Below are positions 34,459 to 42,152 of a stretch of DNA of 64,000 nt, piece after piece (position 1 is the first letter of the stretch; the number at the start of each line of letters is the position of its first letter). The translations under genes and the position numbers were made by a program. The notes beneath the pieces are model-generated. The model saw only the letters and a list, made by a program, of their open reading frames with translations. It was not told where the DNA came from and searched no databases. The DNA is from Mycobacterium conspicuum (lineage in GTDB: Bacteria > Actinomycetota > Actinomycetes > Mycobacteriales > Mycobacteriaceae), in NCBI RefSeq assembly GCF_010730195.1, contig NZ_AP022613.1:2542001-2606000 (forward strand), in the 5' to 3' direction.

Positions 34459-37458
34459 GTGGATCTGAATTTTTCGATGGTCACCCGACCGATCGAGCGT
34501 CTGGTGGCCACGGCGCAGAATGGGCTGGAAGTCATCCGGCTGGGGGGCCTGGAGACGGGCAGTGTCCCGTCGCCGTCCCAGATCGTCGAGAGCGTACCGA
34601 TGTACAAGCTCAAGCGGTACTTCCCGCCGGACAGCCGGCGCGGAGAGCCGAAAATCGGCCCGCCGGTGCTGATGGTGCACCCGATGATGATGTCGGCGGA
34701 CATGTGGGACGTCACCCGCGAAGACGGGGCGGTGGGGATCCTGCACGCCAACGGCCTGGACCCGTGGGTCATCGACTTCGGCTCGCCCGACAAGGTCGAG
34801 GGCGGGATGCTGCGCACGCTGGCCGACCACATCGTCGCGCTCGATCAGGCCATCGACACGGTCAAGGACGCGACCGGGCAGGACGTGCACCTGGTCGGTT
34901 ACTCGCAGGGCGGGATGTGGTGCTATCAGGTCGCGGCATACCGGCGTTCGAAGAACCTCGCGAGCATCGTGGCGTTCGGTTCGCCGGTGGACACGCTGGC
35001 CGCGCTGCCCATGGGCCTGCCGCCGAACATGGCTCCCGCCATAGCCGATTTCATGGCCGATCACGTCTTCACCCGGCTGAGCATTCCAAGCTGGTTGGCG
35101 CGCACCGGTTTTCAGATGATGGACCCGCTGAAAACCGCCAAGGCGCGGGTCGACTTCGTGCGCCAGCTGCATGACCGCGAGGCCCTGTTGCCGCGCGAAC
35201 AACAGCGCCGATTCCTCGAATCCGAAGGCTGGATCGCGTGGTCGGGCCCGGCGATCTCGGAGCTGCTCAAGCAGTTCATCGCGCACAACCGCATGATGAC
35301 TGGCGGTTTCGCCGTCAACGGGCAACTGGTGACGCTCACCGACATCACCTGCCCGATCCTGGCGTTCGTCGGCGAGGTCGACGACATCGGCCAGCCCGCG
35401 GCCGTACGCGGCATCCGGCGGGCGGCGCCCAACGCCGAGGTATTCGAATACCGCATCCGCACAGGACATTTCGGCCTTGTGGTGGGATCCAAGGCGGCCA
35501 AGGAGAGTTGGCCGACCGTCGCCGAGTGGGTGCGCTGGCTGTCCGGCGGCGGCGACAAGCCGGCGAACATCGACCTGATGGCCGATCAGCCCGAGGAGCA
35601 CACCGACAGCGGTGTGGCCTTCAGCTCCCGCCTGGCACACGGGCTGGGCGAGTTCTCCGAGGCGACGGTGGGGCTGGCCCGCGGCGCGGTCGGCGCGTTC
35701 GTCGCCGCCAACAAGTCGATGCGCACGCTGGCGATAGAGACGGCCCGGACCCTGCCTAGGCTGGCCCGGCTGGGGCAGATCAACGACCACACCCGGATTT
35801 CGCTGGGACGCATCATCGAGGAGCAGGCCCACGACGCCCCGCAGGGCGAGTTCTTGTTGTTCGACGGCCGCGTGCACACCTACGAGGCGGTGAACCGCCG
35901 CGTCAACAACGTCGTTCGCGGCTTGATCGAGGTCGGGGTGCGGCAGGGCGACCGGGTGGGCGTGTTGATGGAGACGCGGCCCAGCGCACTGGTCGCGATC
36001 GCCGCGCTGTCCCGGCTGGGCGCCATCGCGGTGGTGATGCGGCCCGAAGCCGATCTGGCCGAGTCGGTGCGGCTCGGGCGGGTGTCGGAAATCATGACCG
36101 ACCCCACCAATCTCGATGCCGCGCGACAACTTCCGGCTCAGATTTTGGTGTTGGGCGGGGGCGGGGAGGTGCGCGATCTGCATCTGCCGGATGACGCCGC
36201 CGAGCAGGGCCGCGTCATCGACATGGAACAGATCGACCCCGACCTCGTCGAGTTGCCCGCCTGGTACCGACCCAACCCCGCGCTGGCGCGGGATCTGGCG
36301 TTCATCGCGTTCAGCGCGGCGGGCGGCGAACTGGTGGCCAAGCAGATCACCAACTACCGCTGGGCGGTGTCCGCCTTCGGGACCGCGTCGGCCGCCGGCC
36401 TGGACCGTAAGGACACCGTGTACTGCTTGACGCCGCTGCACCACGAGTCCGCGCTGCTGGTCAGCCTGGGCGGCGCGGTCGTCGGCGGCACCCGCATCGC
36501 GCTGTCGCGCGGGCTGGACCGGGACCGGTTCGTCAAGGAGGTCCGCCAGTACGGCGTCACCGTGGTGTCCTACACCTGGGCCATGCTGCGCGACGTCGTC
36601 GACGATCCGGCGTTTGCGCTGCAGGGCAACCACCCGGTGCGGCTGTTCATCGGCTCGGGCATGCCGACCGGGCTGTGGCAGCGGGTGGTCGACGCGTTCG
36701 CGCCCGCGCACATCGTCGAGTTCTTCGCGACCACCGACGGGCAGGCGGTGCTGGCCAACGTGTCCGGCGTGAAGGTCGGCAGCAAGGGCCGCCCGCTGCC
36801 CGGCGCCGGGCGCGTCGAGCTGGCCGCCTACGACGCCGACCGCGACCTGATCCTGGAGGACGAGCGCGGCTTCGTCCAGGTCGCCGACGTCAACCAGGTC
36901 GGGGTGCTGCTCGCGCAATCCAACGGACCGATCGATCCGACCGCGTCGGTCAAACGCGGCGTCTTCGCGCCCGGTGACACCTGGATCTCGACCGAGTACC
37001 TGTTCCGCCGCGACTCCGACGGGAACTTCTGGCTGATGGGCAGGCGCGGCGCGGTGATTCGCACCCGCCGCGGCCTGGTCTATGCCGAGCCGGTCACCGA
37101 TGCGCTGGGCCTGATCAACGGCATCGACCTCGCCGTGACCTACGACGTGTCGGTGAACGGTCGGCAGCTGGCGGTAACCGCGCTGACCTTGCTGCCGGGC
37201 GCCACCATCACGGCCGCCGACTTGACCGAGGCCGTCGCGAACATGCCCGTCGGGCTGGGGCCCGACATCGTGCACGTCTGTCAGAAGATGACGTTGAGCG
37301 CGACCTACCGCCCGACGGTCAGTGCGTTGCGGGCGGCCGGGATTCCCAAATCGGGCCGTCAGGCTTGGTATTTCGACGCCGACGGCAACGAGTTCCGGCG
37401 CTTGACCCCGGCGGCCCGCACGGCGCTGACCGGGGGGAGTAAACGCTCCAATGCTTGA
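34459..37458 (+). CDS. Bifunctional lipase / long-chain acyl-CoA synthetase-like protein (Rv1683-like)
   Basis: 999 residues, the same length I recall for Rv1683. The N-terminal part (about 1-390) is an alpha/beta hydrolase related to PHA synthase/PhaC, with nucleophile Ser149 in GYSQG. The C-terminal part (about 430-985) is an ANL-type adenylating domain. The mycobacterial homologue is reported to hydrolyse triacylglycerol and activate the released fatty acid. The adenylation P-loop is unusual: the TSGTTGxPK region reads FSAAGGELVAKQ, and the TGD motif region reads WISTEYLFRRD. Activity of that half should therefore not be assumed. The GTG at 34459 follows AGGGAG by 5 nt. Its stop overlaps the next gene by 8 bp. 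Confidence 0.88.
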   Translation: MDLNFSMVTRPIERLVATAQNGLEVIRLGGLETGSVPSPSQIVESVPMYKLKRYFPPDSRRGEPKIGPPVLMVHPMMMSADMWDVTREDGAVGILHANGLDPWVIDFGSPDKVEGGMLRTLADHIVALDQAIDTVKDATGQDVHLVGYSQGGMWCYQVAAYRRSKNLASIVAFGSPVDTLAALPMGLPPNMAPAIADFMADHVFTRLSIPSWLARTGFQMMDPLKTAKARVDFVRQLHDREALLPREQQRRFLESEGWIAWSGPAISELLKQFIAHNRMMTGGFAVNGQLVTLTDITCPILAFVGEVDDIGQPAAVRGIRRAAPNAEVFEYRIRTGHFGLVVGSKAAKESWPTVAEWVRWLSGGGDKPANIDLMADQPEEHTDSGVAFSSRLAHGLGEFSEATVGLARGAVGAFVAANKSMRTLAIETARTLPRLARLGQINDHTRISLGRIIEEQAHDAPQGEFLLFDGRVHTYEAVNRRVNNVVRGLIEVGVRQGDRVGVLMETRPSALVAIAALSRLGAIAVVMRPEADLAESVRLGRVSEIMTDPTNLDAARQLPAQILVLGGGGEVRDLHLPDDAAEQGRVIDMEQIDPDLVELPAWYRPNPALARDLAFIAFSAAGGELVAKQITNYRWAVSAFGTASAAGLDRKDTVYCLTPLHHESALLVSLGGAVVGGTRIALSRGLDRDRFVKEVRQYGVTVVSYTWAMLRDVVDDPAFALQGNHPVRLFIGSGMPTGLWQRVVDAFAPAHIVEFFATTDGQAVLANVSGVKVGSKGRPLPGAGRVELAAYDADRDLILEDERGFVQVADVNQVGVLLAQSNGPIDPTASVKRGVFAPGDTWISTEYLFRRDSDGNFWLMGRRGAVIRTRRGLVYAEPVTDALGLINGIDLAVTYDVSVNGRQLAVTALTLLPGATITAADLTEAVANMPVGLGPDIVHVCQKMTLSATYRPTVSALRAAGIPKSGRQAWYFDADGNEFRRLTPAARTALTGGSKRSNA

Positions 37459-37663
37459 CGATTCCCTGCTGAGCATCCTGGTGTGCCCGGCCGACCGGGG
37501 CCCGCTGATGCTGGTCGGCGACGAGCTGTACAACCCGCGGCTGCGGCGGGCTTACCGCATCGACGACGGCATCCCGGTGCTGCTGATCGACGAGGCCCGC
37601 GACGTCGACGACGACGAGCACGCCCGGCTCATGAATCAAAGCCCTCCGGCAGATCCCCGGTGA
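37451..37663 (+). CDS. Trm112-like small protein
   Basis: 70 residues beginning MLDDSLLSILVCPADRGPL, with RAYRIDDGIPVLLIDEA, the typical Trm112/YcaR pattern. Only one cysteine is present, so the zinc knuckle of classic Trm112 is incomplete. Trm112 proteins usually stabilise methyltransferases, but no partner is adjacent. It overlaps the Rv1683-like gene by 8 bp and is probably coupled to it. Its 3' end overlaps the convergent TetR gene by 35 bp. Position matches Rv1684. Confidence 0.85.
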   Translation: MLDDSLLSILVCPADRGPLMLVGDELYNPRLRRAYRIDDGIPVLLIDEARDVDDDEHARLMNQSPPADPR

Positions 37664-38243
37664 GGTAGCGCTGCAGGTTCGGCGCGATGGTCCTCGCGAC
37701 CTGCTCGGACGGCAGCGACGCGAGCGGTTCGATCTTCACGATGTAGCGGGCCATGATCACGCCCATCAACTGCGACGCGACGAACTGCACACGGATCCGG
37801 CCCGTGCCGGGAGGATTGTCAACGCGCGGAGCGACTTCCGCGACGATGACTTCCTGCAGGAACCTGCGAGCCAGACTTACGTCGTCGCCGACGAGCAACG
37901 ACCGTAGCGTCGCAATCAGTCCCGCGCCCATTTCCGAATCCCACAATGGCAACAACACCGTCGGCAGCCGCAACCCGAGCTCATCGACCGGCGTCTCCCG
38001 TAACGGCACCAGAATTGTCATGGGGTCAATCGGGAGTTGGATCGCGGCGGCGAACAGCTGCTGCTTGGTCCCGAAGTAGTGGTGCACCAGCGCGGAATCC
38101 ACCCCGGCATCCGCGGCCACGGCGCGTATCGAGGTCCGGTCAATTCCGTTGTGCGCAAACAATGTTCGAGCGCTTGCCAGGATCCGGTCCCGGGTGTCGG
38201 AAGTCCCGGCCGGGCGCCCGCGCCGCCTGGTGCCCGCCGTCAT
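37629..38243 (-). CDS. TetR-family regulator of the adjacent ABC exporter
   Basis: 204 residues with an N-terminal TetR HTH (about 15-62: ILASARTLFAHNGIDRTSI, then VDSALVHHYFGTKQQLF) and a helical ligand domain. It is third in a minus-strand operon behind an ABC ATPase and permease, starting 1 nt after the permease stop. The nested palindrome over the ATPase start (39749-39782) is its most likely binding site, giving autoregulated exporter expression. Position matches Rv1685c. Confidence 0.9.
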   Translation of the reverse strand: MTAGTRRRGRPAGTSDTRDRILASARTLFAHNGIDRTSIRAVAADAGVDSALVHHYFGTKQQLFAAAIQLPIDPMTILVPLRETPVDELGLRLPTVLLPLWDSEMGAGLIATLRSLLVGDDVSLARRFLQEVIVAEVAPRVDNPPGTGRIRVQFVASQLMGVIMARYIVKIEPLASLPSEQVARTIAPNLQRYLTGDLPEGFDS

Positions 38244-38244
38244 G

Positions 38245-39075
38245 CTAGGGCGTCCGGCGCCGCAGCGTCGCCGCGGCCAGGCAGAGTGCCCCGAGCGCGA
38301 AGACCATAACGACCACGATGTCGCGCACCGAGATGTAGGTCAGTTGCGGGTGTGCCCCCACCTGTTGTAGTGCCTCCAGCGCGTAGCTGGCGGGCATGGC
38401 ATTGCTGATCCATTGCAGCCAGTGTGGCATCAAGGGCCGGGGCACGATGATCCCGGCCAGCAGTAGCTGCGGCACCATCACCAGCGGGATGAATTGCACG
38501 GCCTGAAATTCGGTGCGCGCGAACGCACTGCACAGCAACCCCAGCCCAACGCCCAGTACGGCGTTGATGATCGCGATCACGAACACCCACAGCGGGCTAC
38601 CGACGGTAGTGAAGCCCAACAACCAAAACGACACGACACAGGCCAAGATGGCTTGCGCCGCGGCGGCAATCGAGAAGGCCGTCCCGTAGGCGATCAAGAG
38701 GTCGAGCTGGCGCAGGGGAGTCGTCAGGATGCGCTCTAGCGTTCCGGATGCTCTTTCTCGCTGCATGGTGATCGCCGTGATGATGAACATTACGAAAAGC
38801 GGGAAGAGACCCAGCAGAATCAGGCAGGCGTTGTTGAACGGGGCCGGGGTGCCCGGGCGATGCGGGGCGTTCTGGTACATGAAGTACATCAGCGTGATCA
38901 CCAACACCGGCACCAGCAGGATCATCGCGATGCTGCGATGATCGGCGGCCAGTTGGCGCAAGATCCGCGTCGTGGTGGCGGCGTAGGGCTTGAGATAGCC
39001 CGCGAACCCTAGCCCGCTTGGCGCATCGTGCTGCGCTTGATCATGGACAGAAACGCGTCCTCCAGTGACGTGCAT
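38245..39075 (-). CDS. ABC-2 type exporter permease
   Basis: 276 residues with about six membrane segments: near 50-66, 84-104, 130-152, 160-182, 192-212 and 250-270. QRERASGTLERILTTPLR between the second and third is the ABC-2 coupling motif. It functions with the ATPase encoded upstream as an efflux pump for an unknown substrate. The ATG at 39075 overlaps the ATPase 3' end by 67 bp but has GAGAGGA 6 nt before it. Later in-frame starts (for example the ATG before ILLVPVL) would cut the cytosolic N-terminus needed by this family. Confidence 0.85.
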   Translation of the reverse strand: MHVTGGRVSVHDQAQHDAPSGLGFAGYLKPYAATTTRILRQLAADHRSIAMILLVPVLVITLMYFMYQNAPHRPGTPAPFNNACLILLGLFPLFVMFIITAITMQRERASGTLERILTTPLRQLDLLIAYGTAFSIAAAAQAILACVVSFWLLGFTTVGSPLWVFVIAIINAVLGVGLGLLCSAFARTEFQAVQFIPLVMVPQLLLAGIIVPRPLMPHWLQWISNAMPASYALEALQQVGAHPQLTYISVRDIVVVMVFALGALCLAAATLRRRTP

Positions 39076-39773
39076 CGGGTGTCCTCTCGTAGTTGGGTCG
39101 GTGTGGCATGCGCGACCAGGCTGCCTTCGCGCATCAGCAACAGGTCAGTGCAGTGGTCGGCTTCGTCCATCACGTGGCTGGACACCAACAGCGTGGTGCC
39201 GCCGCGGGCGAGCTCCGTGAACTGCTCCCAAAGATCCACCCGCAGAACGGGGTCGAGGCCCACCGTGGGCTCGTCGAGCACCAGCAACTCGGGCTCGCAC
39301 ACCAAGGCACAGGCCAGCGACACCCGGGTGCGCTGACCTCCGGAGAGGTTGCCGCAGAAGGCCGTTCGATGATCCGCCAGGCCCACCCGCTCGATAGCGG
39401 AATCGGCGGCCTTGCCGTCGAAGCCGTATAGCGCGGCAAGGTAGCGCACGTTGTCGACGATCCGCAGATCGTTGTAGATGGTCGGGTCTTGCGGCAGGTA
39501 GCCGACGCGACGACGCAGGTCGGCGCAGCCGGCCGGCTTGCCGAGCACGGTGACCGTCCCCGACGTCACGATCTGGGAGCCGACGATGCACCGGATCAGG
39601 GTGGTCTTGCCGCAGCCGGATGGGCCGAGCAGGCCGGTGATGCTGCCCCGCGCGATGTTCACCGAGAAGTCGTGCAGAGCAGGGCGTTTACCCCGGATCA
39701 CACGCAGGTGCTCGATGCTGATCGCCGGTTCGCTCCGGTCCGGGATTAATTCATCACGAGATGAAGTCATCAT
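39009..39773 (-). CDS. ABC transporter ATP-binding protein (drug-exporter type)
   Basis: 254 residues: Walker A GPSGCGKTT, Q-loop in YLPQDP, signature LSGGQRTRV, Walker B LVLDEPTVGLDP, H-loop SSHVMDE. Partner of the ABC-2 permease that follows. The start at 39773 (ATGATG) is chosen because the palindromic operator surrounds it. There is no Shine-Dalgarno, and AT-rich sequence (AATTATT) lies 7-13 nt upstream, suggesting leaderless transcription. The open frame extends upstream to 39890 but through an intergenic hairpin, so the longer version is unlikely. Position matches Rv1687c. Confidence 0.92.
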   Translation of the reverse strand: MMTSSRDELIPDRSEPAISIEHLRVIRGKRPALHDFSVNIARGSITGLLGPSGCGKTTLIRCIVGSQIVTSGTVTVLGKPAGCADLRRRVGYLPQDPTIYNDLRIVDNVRYLAALYGFDGKAADSAIERVGLADHRTAFCGNLSGGQRTRVSLACALVCEPELLVLDEPTVGLDPVLRVDLWEQFTELARGGTTLLVSSHVMDEADHCTDLLLMREGSLVAHATPTQLREDTRCTSLEDAFLSMIKRSTMRQAG

Positions 39774-39782
39774 GTGATGAAT
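39749..39782. promoter_or_regulatory. Nested palindromic operator overlapping the ABC ATPase start
   Basis: ATTCATCAC (39749-39757) pairs perfectly with GTGATGAAT (39774-39782). Inside, GATGA (39760-39764) pairs with TCATC (39767-39771). The whole 34 bp is a concentric dyad covering the start codon and probable -10 region, in a typical TetR operator format. The regulator is likely the operon's own TetR. Confidence 0.7.
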
Positions 39783-39820
39783 AATTCGCCGGTTGGGCGG
39801 ACTTGTCAAGGGGTCGGCGG

Positions 39821-39882
39821 CGCCGAGCGTGTAACCATGGCGAAAAATCGCATGATTTTTCGCCGTCCGTTCACGCTCGGCG
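39821..39882. terminator. Two-part hairpin (CGAGCGT-arm family)
   Basis: Outer arms CGCCGAGCGTG (39821-39831) and CACGCTCGGCG (39872-39882) are perfect. An inner perfect 11-bp stem, GGCGAAAAATC/GATTTTTCGCC, spans 39839-39864 with loop GCAT. It sits between two divergent genes, so it is not at a gene end. It may insulate the two promoters or be a dispersed repeat. Confidence 0.55.
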
Positions 39883-39891
39883 CATGGCACG

Positions 39892-39916
39892 ATTCACGCA
39901 AGAATCCCGCAAGTGA
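39892..39916 (+). promoter_or_regulatory. 11-bp direct-repeat element (copy 2), CGCAAG motif
   Basis: ATTCACGCAAG (39892-39902) and AATCCCGCAAG (39903-39913), then TGA. Same arrangement as at 33909-33933. It lies 43 bp before the ATG of the NHL-propeller membrane protein. Confidence 0.5.
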
Positions 39917-39958
39917 TCCGCGCTAACGTCCGGCTCGGCAGCAGCGAAAGGAACCGCG

Positions 39959-42145
39959 ATGGGCAATGTGCTGATGGATCACGGGGATCCCGAGAAACGC
40001 ATCGCCGACCTGGAGGCGGCCCGCCGTTTCGAGGCGACGGCGGCGGCCCCGTCCAACAAGCAGATGATGAAGTACGCCCAACTGTACATGTTCGGGGGCA
40101 TGGCAGGGCTTGGCGTAATTTATATGGCGCTCTTCACGATTGGCGCTCTCGTGGGGTCGGAAACAGTGGCGCAGGTCGGCAGCGCGGTCGTGTTGATCAC
40201 GTTCCTACTGCTTGCTATGCCGCTCTTCGGCGTGCTCCGGCGGCGCCTGAATCGCGACAAGAAGGTGCTCATCGATCTCGGAACCGACGGCCTGTGCGTC
40301 AGTGCCAGGCCGGGTGAGGTTTTCCCGCTCGGTGATCTGCGGCTGGGGCGATGGACCCCCGAAGGATACGGCGGGCTGACCAAAGGCACGGCCCTGCATC
40401 TGGGCGGGGGCCGGCGCGAATTCGTCTTGGGCGGACGAGATCACCGCGCCGCCAGGCAAACAGCACTGAACGCCAAAGCGGTGGACGGTGTGGACGCCTG
40501 GATGTGGGCCGCGGACTTCGACAAGCTTCTCGCCGCACTCGGCACCACGCCAAAGCCGGCGGCGCAGGCGCCGGAAGCGGGGCAAGCGACGCGCTGTCTG
40601 CTGATTCCAAACCCCATGCGGATGTTCTCGACATCCATGTTTGGGATGTTCAAAAACACCGCGAAAGCGTTGCAGCTCAACGCGAATCCGCCCCGACCCA
40701 GTGTGGCCATTGAGGTCGGCGACGAGAAGATCTCGGTGCACGACCTGAAGAGAAACGCGCTGATCGCCTCGGCGCCGCTCGCGCAGGTGACTGCGACGCC
40801 GGCAATGTGCACCCGTTCGATGCCGCGCGCGGGGACGCAGGTAACGCCGGTGCTGGTGGTGGGCGTTCCGAACGCGCAACGCCTGACCATCGAGTGCCCC
40901 GATCTGGCGGGCGCCCCCGGCGCGACGTGGGGCGGGTCCACCAAACTCACCTATCGATTCGCGTGGCGCGGGCTCGCGCCTGCCGAAAACGACCCGGAGT
41001 TTGTGATCTCCGACGCCGATTGGCTGGTCTTGGTCGAAAAACTCGGCTTGGCCGACCGTCTGGAAGACAGGGCCAAAGCCAACGCGGCCGCACCCCTGGC
41101 GGCGCCGGGACAGACACCGCTGGCTCGGCCCAAACGCAAGCTCTGGATTTACGGCGTCATCATCGCCGTGATCATGTTCGTCGTGGTGCCCGCGATGATG
41201 TTTGGCGCCAGCATGATCTGGCACCAAAAACAACTAAAAGACGAGCAGCTGAAGGCGAACCGGGAGTTGCCGTTCGCGCTGCCGTTCACCGACCTGCGCA
41301 TGCCGCACGGGGTGGCGGTCGATGCCGCCGGCAACGTCTACGTCGCCGACACCCACACCCATCGGGTGTTGAAGCTGGCCGCCGGATCGAACACCCAGAC
41401 CGCGCTGCCGTTCACCGGCCTCGACCTGTGCGACAACAACGTCGACGCCGCCATCGCCGGGGTGGCGGCCGACGCCGCGGGCAACGTATACGTCTCCGAC
41501 AGCTGCCATAACCGGGTGGTGGAACTGCCGGCCGGGTCGAACACCCAAACCGTGCTGCCATTCAAGGGCTTGGATAGTCCCCAGGGCGTGGCGGTGGACA
41601 GCACCGGCACGGTCTACGTCGTCGACTTCTCCGGCGGTCAGGTGCTGAAGTTGGCCGCCGGCTCGAGCAAGCAAACGCCGCTCCCGTCGCCCGGCAAAGG
41701 GATCACGCCCGACGGCAACGTGGCGGTGGATACCGCCGGCAACGTCTACGTCGGCTTCAGCAAAAGCCACTACAAACGCCGGTCGGAGAGCTACCTGCTG
41801 AAGCTGGCACCCGGATCGAACAGCTGGACCACAGTGACGTCGGCCCCCGACAACTTCGGTGCGAGTTTCAGCACGGGCGAGCAGGACCTGGCGGTGGATC
41901 CGGCCGGCAACCTGTACGCCATCACGTCAACCGACACGCAAGGCGTGTGGAAGTTGGCGCCCGGCTCGGACACCTGGATTCCGCTGCAGGGCGCGCCGCC
42001 CCTCATGGACCCGCTCGGTTTGGCGGTGGACACCCGCGGCAACGTATACGTCACCGATCACCTGGGTTCCCGGGCGACGGGAGCGGCCCTGCCCTGGGAG
42101 GACGACGACGCGCACGGGTTCGTGCTCAAGTTACCCGCGGGCTGA
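39959..42145 (+). CDS. Membrane protein with PknD-like NHL beta-propeller, no kinase domain
   Basis: 728 residues. Two membrane segments (about 45-66 and 74-95) are followed by a soluble region of about 290 residues without a recognised fold. A third membrane segment follows (about 396-420, LWIYGVIIAVIMFVVV), then a C-terminal propeller of six NHL-type blades. Blade motifs include LPFTDLRMPHGVAVD, AAGNVYVADTHTHRVLKLAAGS and LPFKGLDSPQGVAVD. These closely resemble the extracellular sensor of mycobacterial PknD, but no Ser/Thr kinase motif exists anywhere in the protein. By topology the propeller would be outside the membrane. GAAAGGA lies 6 nt before the ATG. The function is unknown; ligand sensing or adhesion is inference. 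Confidence 0.8.
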   Translation: MGNVLMDHGDPEKRIADLEAARRFEATAAAPSNKQMMKYAQLYMFGGMAGLGVIYMALFTIGALVGSETVAQVGSAVVLITFLLLAMPLFGVLRRRLNRDKKVLIDLGTDGLCVSARPGEVFPLGDLRLGRWTPEGYGGLTKGTALHLGGGRREFVLGGRDHRAARQTALNAKAVDGVDAWMWAADFDKLLAALGTTPKPAAQAPEAGQATRCLLIPNPMRMFSTSMFGMFKNTAKALQLNANPPRPSVAIEVGDEKISVHDLKRNALIASAPLAQVTATPAMCTRSMPRAGTQVTPVLVVGVPNAQRLTIECPDLAGAPGATWGGSTKLTYRFAWRGLAPAENDPEFVISDADWLVLVEKLGLADRLEDRAKANAAAPLAAPGQTPLARPKRKLWIYGVIIAVIMFVVVPAMMFGASMIWHQKQLKDEQLKANRELPFALPFTDLRMPHGVAVDAAGNVYVADTHTHRVLKLAAGSNTQTALPFTGLDLCDNNVDAAIAGVAADAAGNVYVSDSCHNRVVELPAGSNTQTVLPFKGLDSPQGVAVDSTGTVYVVDFSGGQVLKLAAGSSKQTPLPSPGKGITPDGNVAVDTAGNVYVGFSKSHYKRRSESYLLKLAPGSNSWTTVTSAPDNFGASFSTGEQDLAVDPAGNLYAITSTDTQGVWKLAPGSDTWIPLQGAPPLMDPLGLAVDTRGNVYVTDHLGSRATGAALPWEDDDAHGFVLKLPAG

Positions 42146-42152
42146 CGCCCGA

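Noticed and set aside
34396..37533. A 1045-codon minus-strand open frame opposite the Rv1683-like gene
   Set aside because: Antisense to a recognisable two-domain protein; composition is low complexity and no start or ribosome site is convincing.
39774..39890. Upstream extension of the ABC ATPase to 39890
   Set aside because: The extension would translate through the two-part hairpin, encode no conserved sequence, and put the operator inside the gene.
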